A stretch of 64,000 nucleotides of DNA from CAZDRX01 sp964508225 (GTDB lineage: Bacteria; Patescibacteriota; Gracilibacteria; Peribacterales; Peribacteraceae), in NCBI GenBank assembly GCA_964508225.1, contig CAZDRX010000002.1, forward strand, positions 32,090 to 96,089. The letters run 5' to 3'. Positions 9,313 to 17,217 of this stretch are shown in pieces (the stretch's first letter is position 1; the number at the start of each line of letters is the position of its first letter). The translations under genes and the position numbers were made by a program. Under the pieces are notes generated by a model. That model saw only the letters and a list, made by a program, of their open reading frames with translations, searched no databases and was not told where the DNA came from.

Positions 9313-10743
9313 CTACACCATCGGCAGCTTCACCGTCACGGTCGTGCCTTTACCTTCCTGACTTGCGACGCGCACGGAACCTCCCGCTTCCTCCACGACA
9401 CCGCGGACGATGTAGAGCCCCAGACCGTTGCCGTCCGCCTTGTACTTGGTCGCGTTCGAGGCGCGGGCGAATTCGTCGAAGATGCGGCGCAGGTCGTTCT
9501 TGGGGATGCCGCAGCCGTGGTCAATGACGGCGAACTCCGCATACTTGCCGCTCCTCCGCGACTTCACGGTGATCGTGGCGCCGTCAGGCGAGAAGTCGAT
9601 GGCGTTCGTGAGGAGCTCGCGCATCACACCCGCGATGAGTTTGGGGTCGAGCTTCATCGTGATGTTCTCCTCGAGGTCGAGAATGACGCGCTGCTTGCGG
9701 ATCGCGAGCTTGGATGCCGATTCGCGCGACATCTGTTCGAGCACCGAGGTGAGGGAGGCGAACTCCGGCTTGTATTCGATCTTTCCGGCGTGGACGAGGT
9801 CTGCACTCTTCAGTGTCTGGAGGATCTGCGAGAGCCGCTGCACGCCTTCGTGGATGTTCATGATCGTGCGCTGAATCGATGCGGGACCGTCCTCCTCCAG
9901 CTCTTCCAGCGACCAGTTGATGATCGTGAGCGGGCCGCCGAGCTGATGGAATGCGAGACGGAGGAGCCCCGTGCGCTCAATCTCGAGACGGCGGAGCTCG
10001 TCCAAGCGACGGCGCCAGAGGATGAGGGTGACTGCGGTGGCGATGCTGATGGATGCGAGCGAGAAGAGGAGCAGTGCGATCGGCGAGAAGATGCTCGTGG
10101 AGAGACTCACGTACTCGTCTGCGGCCATGTCGAAACCGAGAATAGCCACCGTCTGGCCGTTACGGTCCCTGATCGGGGCATAGCCCGAGATGGCAGGCCC
10201 CCACTGATCGCTCGCGATATGATCATCGACGGACGGGTGGAGGAATGCGTCGTGCTCCAGCCTCGGAAACTCCGTTGCGTCGTACGGATCACCCGGAATC
10301 ATCGCTGCTTCATCGGGGTCGATGGTACTGTTTTTGTTGGTATCCAGCTCTTCGTCCGTGAGTGCGAGGTCGGCATCCGCCACCACTTCGAGCGTATGCG
10401 GCAGGTCGGTCTTGCGCATGATGTAGACGGACCGGAGGTTCGTACTCGAGTTCCGGATGGTTTGCAGCCTTTCGACGACGCTGCGGAGATCCGCCGAATT
10501 CGACATCGTATCCTCCGCACGGATGCGATGGATCTGGGCGGCATCGAATTGCATGGATGCCATCGCAGCTGTGGAGCGGAGCTTGTCTTTCAGCTGACTC
10601 TCCATGATCGTCTGGCCGCGGTAGAAGAATGCGAATCCTGCCGCGGTGACGGCGAGCATCACGATCATCGTGATGAGGGTGGCCGGGAGGAACGGCACGA
10701 TGCTCAGGAGCCAGTGGCGACGTTCGAGAGGACGGGAGGTCAT
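9313..10743 (-). CDS. Membrane sensor histidine kinase
   Basis: This 476-residue protein has TM helices at about residues 12-40 and 218-244 flanking an extracytoplasmic Cache/PAS-like sensor. The sensor contains a near-perfect EF-hand loop, residues 134-145 (D, N, N, T, D, E at ligand positions), followed by the DQWGPAISGYAPI...AILGFDM pattern seen in related sensor domains. The cytoplasmic part has an atypical H-box (FHQLGGPLT, His266), an N-box (ELLTNAIDF), G1 (DHGCGIP), F (FDEF) and G2 (GNGLGLYIV). It should autophosphorylate. No response regulator is adjacent, so this is an orphan kinase. ATG 10743 was chosen because an upstream in-frame Met codon lies within the promoter. Confidence 0.9.
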   Translation of the reverse strand: MTSRPLERRHWLLSIVPFLPATLITMIVMLAVTAAGFAFFYRGQTIMESQLKDKLRSTAAMASMQFDAAQIHRIRAEDTMSNSADLRSVVERLQTIRNSSTNLRSVYIMRKTDLPHTLEVVADADLALTDEELDTNKNSTIDPDEAAMIPGDPYDATEFPRLEHDAFLHPSVDDHIASDQWGPAISGYAPIRDRNGQTVAILGFDMAADEYVSLSTSIFSPIALLLFSLASISIATAVTLILWRRRLDELRRLEIERTGLLRLAFHQLGGPLTIINWSLEELEEDGPASIQRTIMNIHEGVQRLSQILQTLKSADLVHAGKIEYKPEFASLTSVLEQMSRESASKLAIRKQRVILDLEENITMKLDPKLIAGVMRELLTNAIDFSPDGATITVKSRRSGKYAEFAVIDHGCGIPKNDLRRIFDEFARASNATKYKADGNGLGLYIVRGVVEEAGGSVRVASQEGKGTTVTVKLPMV

Positions 10744-10762
10744 GGGGTTTTGTTTTCTCTCA

Positions 10763-10791
10763 AGTATAGCAGAAAAACACGGCTTTCTCAA
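10763..10791 (-). promoter_or_regulatory. Promoter of the histidine kinase gene
   Basis: On the minus strand, TTGAGA (10791-10786), a 17-bp spacer and TATACT (10768-10763). The predicted start of transcription is about 13 nt before ATG 10743. It is divergent from the promoter at 10830-10857. Confidence 0.7.
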
Positions 10792-10829
10792 TCAGGCATT
10801 GGGCTCTCTGTCGGGAAGAGTCGAACGCC

Positions 10830-10857
10830 TTGCGGTTATTACAAACGACTATAGAAT
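10830..10857 (+). promoter_or_regulatory. Promoter of the gene at 10869
   Basis: TTGCGG (10830-10835), a 16-bp spacer and TAGAAT (10852-10857). ATG 10869 lies 12 nt after the -10 box, so the transcript would carry almost no leader. Confidence 0.55.
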
Positions 10858-10868
10858 AATTGTCCACT

Positions 10869-11993
10869 ATGACGGTTCCCCGCGGTCAGCCACCGGAAAT
10901 TCTCGCCAAGGACTCGCTCCCGTATCGGCAGCACGAGCCCCAATTCCAGACGCTTCTCAGCGAAGCGCGCGACATCGGATGGATGCACAGGAGCATCCGC
11001 GAAGACGTGATGACGCAGGCGGGGATCGTCTGCGACCGCCCCGAAGGGGACGACCGCGCATCGGCATCCCGCATGTACTTCGGCCGTGCCAAGAACGTCC
11101 TCGATCAGGAATTCCATGTCGTAGGTCCCGAGATGCCCGAACTCCTCGCCGCCCAACGCTCTCTTGTCGAGCACATGCTCGCCGTCCGCTTCAGCATCGG
11201 AGAGATGGCGATGTCCGGTGTCGATCCGAAGAAGGCAGTCGACACCGCCGATATCTATCAGGAACTCATCCGGGATCTCGAGGAGCACTGCCGGGAGAAC
11301 GGTCTTCCTTCGCTTCTGCCGAACCTCTACCTGCCGAGCTCGCTCTACGCGCAGCTCCGCAAGGTTCCTGCGTATGCGGAGAAGAGTCCTGCCGTCGTGG
11401 AGATGTACAACAAGCTCACAGTGCTGTGTTCCAACCAGACCAAGCACCTTCACGGCGTGACGACGGCCATGGCGTTCCATGATATGGACAGCGAGTCGGT
11501 CGCAGCGCTCGATCTCGCTTCCGAGATCCGCAGCGTGCCGATTCTTGAGATGTGCCGCCAGAATCCTCCGTTCGCGGAAACACTCGTTGTTGCACTCTCC
11601 AAGAGCGGCAAGCATGAGCGTGTTGTCGAGATCGGCAAAGAATTCTTCCAGCAGACGGACCGTCCGTTCCTCATCGAGAAGTATCTCCGGTCCCTCATGA
11701 TTCTCGGCCAGACCGACCGTGTCTTCGAGATCCTCACACAGCATGCCTCCGCGATTCCGCGTCATCACTCCGGCACCGAGAAGGCTGCCGTGGACGTGTG
11801 CATCGAAACAGGATGGATTCTGTACGGAGAAGGCCGCTACGCGGACATCCTCACGATGATCGATGCGGCACTCTTCTACCATCTCGACCCCAAGGGAAAT
11901 CCCGACATCGTCGCACTCTACCGTCAGGCGGTCGAGGAGCTGGGCGATGACGATAGGATCGCCGCCTTCAAACGAAAGATGGACGAAGCGTAG
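10869..11993 (+). CDS. Hypothetical helical-repeat (TPR-like) protein
   Basis: I do not recognise a named family for this 374-residue protein. It is soluble, with no signal peptide or membrane segment. The second half is predicted to be alpha-helical with TPR-like helix pairs: LVVALSKSGKHERVVEIGKEF, then YLRSLMILGQTDRVFEIL, then IETGWILYGEGRYADILTMID. The first half contains an Asn/Pro-rich stretch (PSLLPNLYLPSSLYAQL). A scaffolding or protein-binding role is only inferred from the repeats. It is divergent from the kinase gene and ends in its own terminator, so it is probably monocistronic. ATG 10869 was preferred over TTG 10860 because of the promoter position. Confidence 0.6.
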   Translation: MTVPRGQPPEILAKDSLPYRQHEPQFQTLLSEARDIGWMHRSIREDVMTQAGIVCDRPEGDDRASASRMYFGRAKNVLDQEFHVVGPEMPELLAAQRSLVEHMLAVRFSIGEMAMSGVDPKKAVDTADIYQELIRDLEEHCRENGLPSLLPNLYLPSSLYAQLRKVPAYAEKSPAVVEMYNKLTVLCSNQTKHLHGVTTAMAFHDMDSESVAALDLASEIRSVPILEMCRQNPPFAETLVVALSKSGKHERVVEIGKEFFQQTDRPFLIEKYLRSLMILGQTDRVFEILTQHASAIPRHHSGTEKAAVDVCIETGWILYGEGRYADILTMIDAALFYHLDPKGNPDIVALYRQAVEELGDDDRIAAFKRKMDEA

Positions 11994-12049
11994 ACACCTG
12001 TTCGTGCCTGAACATTCGTACCATTCCTGACAACATGAGGAGTATGGGG

Positions 12050-12080
12050 AGCCTTTGAAAATGCCGAAAAAAGGCTTTTG
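12050..12080 (+). terminator. Terminator after the TPR-like gene
   Basis: AGCCTTT (12050-12056) pairs with AAAGGCT (12070-12076) across an A-rich 13-nt loop, followed by TTTTG. It separates the monocistronic gene from the next operon. Confidence 0.55.
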
Positions 12081-12099
12081 AAACGGCTTTTGACATATA

Positions 12100-12128
12100 T
12101 TGACATATTACTAATTATATTTTAAAAT
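12100..12128 (+). promoter_or_regulatory. Promoter of the isonitrile-synthase-like operon
   Basis: A perfect TTGACA (12100-12105), a 17-bp spacer and TAAAAT (12123-12128) in an AT-rich patch. The -10 box covers the in-frame ATG at 12127, so that codon cannot be the start. ATG 12148 is about 13 nt after the predicted transcription start. Confidence 0.75.
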
Positions 12129-12147
12129 GCTCTCCAAAGATTTTCCT

Positions 12148-13434
12148 ATGACCGAGAATCTCCCTCCAGAGCCGGCTGGTGAGCCCGTCCAGAAACCTGT
12201 GACGGATGCCGCCATGAGCGTACACCGCTTCGAGATGCCGCTGAAGCCGACGGACGTCTACCGTGCCCTTGCCATCACGCGTGGAGACGTCGATCTGGCG
12301 ATGTTCAAGGATCAGGCAACGCAGCATGGTGACAAGCGTGCGAAGGAAGCCTCCAAGAGATACGCCGTTCCCGACGCGGGCACATCGACGGAAGTCGAGC
12401 GCGTGCACGCACTGGCAGAACGCATCCTTGGCCTTCTCAGCATGAGCCGCTACCGCCGCGGACCGATCCAGTTTGTTCAGGAAGGTAAGCCAGTTTTTCT
12501 TCAGAAAATCTCCGATGCCATTCTTCAGGAAAAGCCGGTTGAGCTCATTATGAGTTTCTACGGCCTGAAGGTTCAGAATCCGCTCAAGACGTACGGTACG
12601 GACGGCAGCGAGGTCGACGTTTCGGAGATGGCATCACTCCTCCGTTTCTACGAAATCACGCAGGCCATCGGCAAGATGTACGGCCCCGGCGCCGAGTTTC
12701 ACATCGCCTGTGACGGACGAAAGTACGCGGAGGCACTCGGATACACCAATGCGCAGGCCAGCGGTTACTACCGAAACTTGAATGCACTCTGTGCTGCGCT
12801 CGGAATCCAGCAGTCCGTCCACCTCCCCGACGAGGCGGATTTCTATCCTGAAGATCATCAGGAGAGAACCGCGACACATCTGCACCGTATCCGTACCGCC
12901 TACGCGCAGAATGACCCTGCGGTCACCGGTTTCGTGACGAAGCTCCGTGCCAGTATGTGTCTCTCCATGCCTGTGAATACCGGAGAGATCGATGTTGAAC
13001 AGCTGCGCTTCGCATTCTCGGCGATGACCGATACGGAGCTCTGTGCCCATTGCCCTGCCGCTCTCGAGGTCCGTCGTCACCTTCTCGATCGTTCGCTCGA
13101 TTGCACCCTCAAGTACGTCGCGGTGTATGACGCCGTGAAGGAAGCGGGTGTCCTCGAGCAGATCGCACCTGCAGCGGTGCGTGCCACCGTGCATCCCAAG
13201 CCCGGACAGATCGGTTTGTATGCAGTCAATGAGCGCACCAACGACGTCTTCCCGCATCATGGACAAGGAGTCGTTCAGACGGGGGGAGCCGGTATGACCA
13301 TCGATAATGTCCGCGTCCGTTTTCGCGCCGACCTCGAGCGTCAGGATCCGCAATTCTGCGCCATCTGTCTGCCGAAAGATCGTTACCCCTTCTCTGACGA
13401 ACAGCATCCTTTCCTCATTGCCCCCAACGTCTGA
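12148..13434 (+). CDS. DIT1/PvcA (isonitrile synthase)-like protein
   Basis: This 428-residue cytoplasmic protein matches the DIT1/PvcA pattern as I recall it. It has EKPVELIMSFYGLKVQNPLKTYG (about 128-150; family form is a hydrophobic strand then FPxKSPNxxK), an acidic E..LLRFYEIT helix (about 160-171), and MYGPGAEFHIACDGRKY (177-193; family form YxPGAxxxIxSDGxxF). This is followed by ALGYTNAQASGYYRNL (family form xGxxDxxVxxYxxxL). PvcA/IsnA enzymes convert the amino group of Tyr or Trp to an isonitrile using ribulose-5-phosphate; yeast Dit1 acts in dityrosine wall formation. The C-terminal third (about 350-428, with HHGQG and HPFLIA) is divergent. It is the first gene of a four-gene operon. 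The family call is by eye; the substrate is unknown. Confidence 0.6.
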   Translation: MTENLPPEPAGEPVQKPVTDAAMSVHRFEMPLKPTDVYRALAITRGDVDLAMFKDQATQHGDKRAKEASKRYAVPDAGTSTEVERVHALAERILGLLSMSRYRRGPIQFVQEGKPVFLQKISDAILQEKPVELIMSFYGLKVQNPLKTYGTDGSEVDVSEMASLLRFYEITQAIGKMYGPGAEFHIACDGRKYAEALGYTNAQASGYYRNLNALCAALGIQQSVHLPDEADFYPEDHQERTATHLHRIRTAYAQNDPAVTGFVTKLRASMCLSMPVNTGEIDVEQLRFAFSAMTDTELCAHCPAALEVRRHLLDRSLDCTLKYVAVYDAVKEAGVLEQIAPAAVRATVHPKPGQIGLYAVNERTNDVFPHHGQGVVQTGGAGMTIDNVRVRFRADLERQDPQFCAICLPKDRYPFSDEQHPFLIAPNV

Positions 13435-14456
13435 TGCTCCAGTCTCATCCCTCACAGGTCCGCTTCACGGACGAGATGACTCTCGACCGCATGCGCGATG
13501 CGATCAGGCAGGGGCCTGATGGAATCGAGAAACAGCATCTGGTCACGGCGATGTTCGACAGGTCGAGGCTTCGCATCGGCGGCGTTCTTCATCAGTCTGC
13601 TCTCCTTCCGCCACTCGAGACGATGCAGCCGGCGGAGTGGGATGTCCTGCAGTCACAGGTCCAGTCCGCCATCACGGATGTGATTCGTCTTCTGCTGCAG
13701 ACGTTCGATCTCTCCTCCAAAGAATGGAAGAACGCACCCGCCATCTGGGAAATGCTCTCATTCGATCAGCAGGTTTTACGCAGTCCTGTCACACCGCTTC
13801 CGCAGGCTCTGCGCGGCGCAATCGATACCGTCAGGCCGATACTGGAAGTGGAAGGACTCACCGTGGATTTGGAGGAGCTTGCGAATGATCTCGATGAAGT
13901 CATCCATCAGACTTCCGCACGTCGTAGTGTGATCGAAGGGACTCTTCGTGCCGCTACGGGAGCGGAAATCAGCGACACGCCGATTCTTCATACTGATGGT
14001 ATCCGCAATCAGGTCATCACCGGCCTCCGACAGAGGATCCATGTCGAATTGGAAGCAGCCGACCTCATTCTTGCTGAGCTTGCGAGCGAAGCAATCTGCA
14101 AAGCCTGCCATCCTCAGGAAGCAACACCGTCCTCTCCGTTCAGACTGAGCGCTGCGGATGTAACACGCGTCACAGGTGAAGAGGCGATGCACTCAAACAT
14201 CGGCGATGTCTACCTCGTGCGGAGTGCCAACGTGCAGTCCCGTGGGGATCACTTCATCGTCATCACCGGAGGGCTCGTCCAGAAACCTCACGGCATGAGA
14301 CCGCAGGACATGTCCTTCCCCGTCCCCGAAGGAATGATCTCACCTCTCAGCGCGTATCCGGAAAGCGAAACACTGGTCCTCCTCAAGCTCGACACCGCCT
14401 CCTCTCAGGCGTTCTACGCCGAGTTCGACGTCCCTGAACAGTTCCGCCATTCCTGA
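13434..14456 (+). CDS. Hypothetical protein in the isonitrile-synthase-like operon
   Basis: I do not recognise this 340-residue protein. Its ATG shares one base with the upstream stop (TGATG), so translation is probably coupled to the DIT1/PvcA-like gene. It has no signal peptide or TM segment. The middle (about 100-240) looks alpha-helical with an acidic surface (VDLEELANDLDEVIHQ). A CKACH cluster near residue 224 could bind metal. The C-terminal third (about 250-340, beta-rich, GDVYLVRS...GDHFIVITGGLVQKP) looks like a separate small domain. Position suggests it works with the upstream enzyme as a partner or substrate handler, but the sequence alone shows no catalytic motif. Confidence 0.55.
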   Translation: MLQSHPSQVRFTDEMTLDRMRDAIRQGPDGIEKQHLVTAMFDRSRLRIGGVLHQSALLPPLETMQPAEWDVLQSQVQSAITDVIRLLLQTFDLSSKEWKNAPAIWEMLSFDQQVLRSPVTPLPQALRGAIDTVRPILEVEGLTVDLEELANDLDEVIHQTSARRSVIEGTLRAATGAEISDTPILHTDGIRNQVITGLRQRIHVELEAADLILAELASEAICKACHPQEATPSSPFRLSAADVTRVTGEEAMHSNIGDVYLVRSANVQSRGDHFIVITGGLVQKPHGMRPQDMSFPVPEGMISPLSAYPESETLVLLKLDTASSQAFYAEFDVPEQFRHS

Positions 14457-14476
14457 GTTTTCTTCCCCTTCTCTTT

Positions 14477-15148
14477 ATGCCGATGCAATACATGGAACCG
14501 AGCAAGAGACCCGAAGAGCTCCTTGAGCTCATGTCGACGCCGGAGCAGCCGGCGCGCTCACGCCTCTACCGCCCAGGCTTCGATCACATGATGCGTATGC
14601 TCCCGAAGATCGACGCACGTGATCCGGATCCCGCCGAACAGGTGGAGCTCACCCGTCGCGTGATGGATTCCATCGCGCACGAAGTCACGGCACGCATCGA
14701 TCAGCTCGATCTCCCGGAGATTCCGGACGGAGAATTCGGCCGCGTGATCCTCGCCATCGAAGAGCCGCAGGTGCTCGAAGGAGGAGAACTCCTCCCCGGC
14801 ACCGAAGTCGTGCTTGCGCTCTGGGGCAAGGGTTTCCAGAGCCCCGTCCATGGTCATGCTCCCGGCTACATTCACGAGGCGCTCATCAGCGGTGCATTCG
14901 ACGTTCACCTCTACAAGCAGCAGGGCAATCCTGAAGACCGTCTGGTTGTTCCGGATCGCACGATCGTACAGAGCACGCCTGAGACCTTCTACTCCCAGTT
15001 CGTGCAGGAAGTCGGACAGACCACCCGCTCCGCGCTCATCCACAATTTCACGGCCCGTGAGCCGAGCAGGAGCCTCCACTATTTGCCCGAGCACGTCCGC
15101 GACGGCCGCAACAACCGCTTCACGGTCGTTTCCCCTTCCACGAAGTAA
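14477..15148 (+). CDS. Cupin-like protein, possibly a cysteine-dioxygenase-type metalloprotein
   Basis: This 223-residue protein has a central beta-rich region resembling a cupin barrel: LWGKGFQSPVHGHAPGYIHE (His-x-His then Glu, about 114-134), then GAFDVHLY, and a later LIHNF (about 190-194) where the second cupin motif His would fall. The SPVHGHA segment is reminiscent of thiol dioxygenases, but the match is partial. If metal-binding, it could be an Fe(II) oxygenase acting on a small molecule made by the operon. The start could also be ATG 14483. It lies 20 nt after the upstream gene and 2 nt before the deacetylase gene. Confidence 0.5.
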   Translation: MPMQYMEPSKRPEELLELMSTPEQPARSRLYRPGFDHMMRMLPKIDARDPDPAEQVELTRRVMDSIAHEVTARIDQLDLPEIPDGEFGRVILAIEEPQVLEGGELLPGTEVVLALWGKGFQSPVHGHAPGYIHEALISGAFDVHLYKQQGNPEDRLVVPDRTIVQSTPETFYSQFVQEVGQTTRSALIHNFTAREPSRSLHYLPEHVRDGRNNRFTVVSPSTK

Positions 15149-15150
15149 CG

Positions 15151-15933
15151 ATGTCTGCCACCCCTCTCATCCTCGTCTGTGACGATGCCGGCTTCGAGAG
15201 TGTCGACCGCGGGATCCGCACACTGGTCGAACACACCGGCCAGCCCGTCTCCGCCGAGTACATGATCGAGCAGGAGGGCGCGGCCGAGCGTGCGAGAGCC
15301 ATCGCCGAGATCGGCCTCGTCTCACGCGGGCTCCACTTCGAGCTCATGAACATCTCGGATGCCGACCGCTTCCGCCTCGGAAAGGAATTGCTCGCCGGTG
15401 GACAGTTCCTCGGTGAACTTGCGCAGATTCAGCAGCGGGGAACGGCAGACGCCCGCAAGCAGCTCAGAATGTTTCAGGATACGCAGGGCATCAATCCCGC
15501 GCACATCAGTACGCACGGCAACTTCAATACGGATGCACACGGCCGCGTGCTTCCGTGGTGGAAAGATCTCATGGAGGAGATGTTTGATGGGCAGGTGCCG
15601 CCGATGCAGCTCGATATTCCGCATGTCCGCCACAATCTCTACAGCTGGAACGTCCCTCCCACCGAGAGGCCGCCGAGAAACGAGGAGGAATTCAGCGATC
15701 AGCTCGCACTCGCGGATCTGAAGGGTCACGCCGCCGAATTCGTCATGCATCCGGCACTCGTGCGTCCGGGAGATGCGGATCTTCAGATGCTCTTCACCGC
15801 GGAGATGCGGCAGCGTGATCTCTGGTCGGCGATCAGGCTCATCAACTCCGGCGTCATCGAACGTGCAGGATTCGCGATTGTTCCGGTCGACACACTGCAC
15901 ACGTCAGACGCTCAGCTGGAGAAAGCCGCCTAA
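15151..15933 (+). CDS. ChbG/YdjC-family deacetylase-like protein
   Basis: The 260-residue protein shows the ChbG/HpnK layout: an N-terminal VCDDAG metal-binding Asp pair (residues 9-14), GLHFEL in place of the usual GLHLxL (about 60-65), PAHISTHGNFN in place of PxHxDxHxHxH (about 116-126), and a late EFVMHP matching ExMxHPG. Family members remove N-acetyl groups from chito-oligosaccharides or related glycans using a bound metal. Some substitutions in the His cluster make the exact chemistry uncertain. It is the last gene of the operon with the isonitrile-synthase-like and cupin-like genes, only 2 nt after the latter. It is convergent with the DoxX gene. Confidence 0.7.
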   Translation: MSATPLILVCDDAGFESVDRGIRTLVEHTGQPVSAEYMIEQEGAAERARAIAEIGLVSRGLHFELMNISDADRFRLGKELLAGGQFLGELAQIQQRGTADARKQLRMFQDTQGINPAHISTHGNFNTDAHGRVLPWWKDLMEEMFDGQVPPMQLDIPHVRHNLYSWNVPPTERPPRNEEEFSDQLALADLKGHAAEFVMHPALVRPGDADLQMLFTAEMRQRDLWSAIRLINSGVIERAGFAIVPVDTLHTSDAQLEKAA

Positions 15934-15938
15934 GGCGC

Positions 15939-16322
15939 TTACTTGCCGCGGAGTCTGCTCAGCAGCTCCGGGTTTCTGAAGTAGCCGCTGACCGTGAGGA
16001 GAGCGAGGACGACAACGATCGGGGCGTACTCCGCAAGCGGGACGCCGTGCGTCATATTCGTGGCGAGAGCACCGCCGTAGTAACCGACCATGAGCACGAA
16101 GCCCACCGTGGAGGTCCGCGGGATGAGGAAGAGGACTCCGATGATGAGTTTGGCAGCGCCGAGCGGATACTCCATCCCCGTGATCCCCACCCTCGTGATG
16201 AACTCGACGACCTTCGGGTCGTTCATGGGCATGATGAATTCCATCACGCCGCTGAAGAGCGTGAGCGCGGCCACGAGGATCGCGCAGGTCCAGCCGACGA
16301 TGGAGGAGAGACGGAACGTCAT
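15939..16322 (-). CDS. DoxX-like small membrane protein
   Basis: This 127-residue protein has four predicted TM helices typical of DoxX/DoxX_2 proteins. The pattern includes LSGVMEFI near residue 24, GAAKLIIGVLFLIPR (about 55-69), GYYGGALATN (about 79-88) and a last helix VVVLALLTVSGYF. The family includes quinol-oxidase subunits and many proteins of unknown function. It lies downstream of the methyltransferase gene on the same strand (39-nt gap) and may be the last gene of the leftward unit that starts near 21178. Confidence 0.75.
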   Translation of the reverse strand: MTFRLSSIVGWTCAILVAALTLFSGVMEFIMPMNDPKVVEFITRVGITGMEYPLGAAKLIIGVLFLIPRTSTVGFVLMVGYYGGALATNMTHGVPLAEYAPIVVVLALLTVSGYFRNPELLSRLRGK

Positions 16323-16361
16323 AGAGAAGAGAGGAAGGGGATGGAAGAAGGATATCAGGTG

Positions 16362-17186
16362 TTACGCGGGTTTGCGGAGGAGGAATTCGTTGTTGAGGAG
16401 CCCGTTCGTGCACGTGAGGTTCTCGAGTGAGAAGCCCCGCTTCTTCGCGAAGTGGAAAATCTCGGCCACGGTGGCGTACTCGTACGGGTAGCCGCCGAGC
16501 CAGTCTTTGATATCGATCCTCCACGACATGCCGCGGCTCAAGTGATTCTTGTGTCCGCGGATCACGGTCACGGGGTTCCGGAGTGTGAGCACGTAGAGAA
16601 TGCAGAGCACGCTCATGAGGAAGAAGTCGATCACGTTCTGGAGCAGCCACGGCAGCGACGAGTAAATCTTCTTCTCGATCACCCACATGGATGACGGGCC
16701 GAAGCGGCCGTCGCTGTAGAACGCGAAGCCGTCGGCTTTGTTGTAGATCGCGATGTAGGCGCAGCCCCCCGGTTTCACGAGCGAGAGCGCGTTCTCGATC
16801 GCTTTCCACATGTTGCCCGTGTGATGGAGCACACCCCACGAGTAGACGATATCGGCCTTCGGGAGTTTGCTCACGAACGCGTCATCGAGAATGGAGCCCT
16901 CGGACACAGACCAGTTCGCGGGGGAGCCCTCCTTCAGCTTCATCGCTTCATTGCAGGCTACACTCTCGGGATCGTAGTCGAAGCTGATCACCTCTTTCGC
17001 GTGCAGGCGGTGCGCGGCCACGGAGACGATGCCGCTGCCCGCGCCGATGTCGAGGAACGTCTTGCCGGTGAGATCCTGAGCCCCAAGGAAGCTCTGGAGA
17101 GATTTCATGACGAGAGCCGTACGCTCGGGCGTGAGGTACTGCGCGTTGAACTTCTGCCAGTTGCGACCGAACGAGAACATCTTCAT
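16362..17186 (-). CDS. Class I SAM-dependent methyltransferase
   Basis: The 274-residue protein has motif I TFLDIGAGSGIVSVAA (residues about 42-57), an acidic motif II end (ISFDYDP) and post-motif VYSWGVLHHTG, all typical of UbiG-like class I methyltransferases. After the Rossmann part is a hydrophobic stretch (SSLPWLLQNVIDFFLMSVLCILYVL) that may bind membrane or a lipid substrate. A C-terminal lid follows (GGYPYEYATVAEIFHFAKKRGF). The latter resembles methyltransferases that modify sugars or lipid-linked products. ATG 17186 was chosen because the longer frame runs into the upstream gene. It is the fourth gene of the leftward envelope block. Confidence 0.75.
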   Translation of the reverse strand: MKMFSFGRNWQKFNAQYLTPERTALVMKSLQSFLGAQDLTGKTFLDIGAGSGIVSVAAHRLHAKEVISFDYDPESVACNEAMKLKEGSPANWSVSEGSILDDAFVSKLPKADIVYSWGVLHHTGNMWKAIENALSLVKPGGCAYIAIYNKADGFAFYSDGRFGPSSMWVIEKKIYSSLPWLLQNVIDFFLMSVLCILYVLTLRNPVTVIRGHKNHLSRGMSWRIDIKDWLGGYPYEYATVAEIFHFAKKRGFSLENLTCTNGLLNNEFLLRKPA

Positions 17187-17217
17187 GGCGGGCAGTGTAG
17201 CAGGGCTTTCCGGAGGC

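Noticed and set aside
12127..12129. ATG 12127 as the start of the isonitrile-synthase-like gene
   Set aside because: It overlaps the -10 box of a strong promoter, so it would not be in the mRNA.
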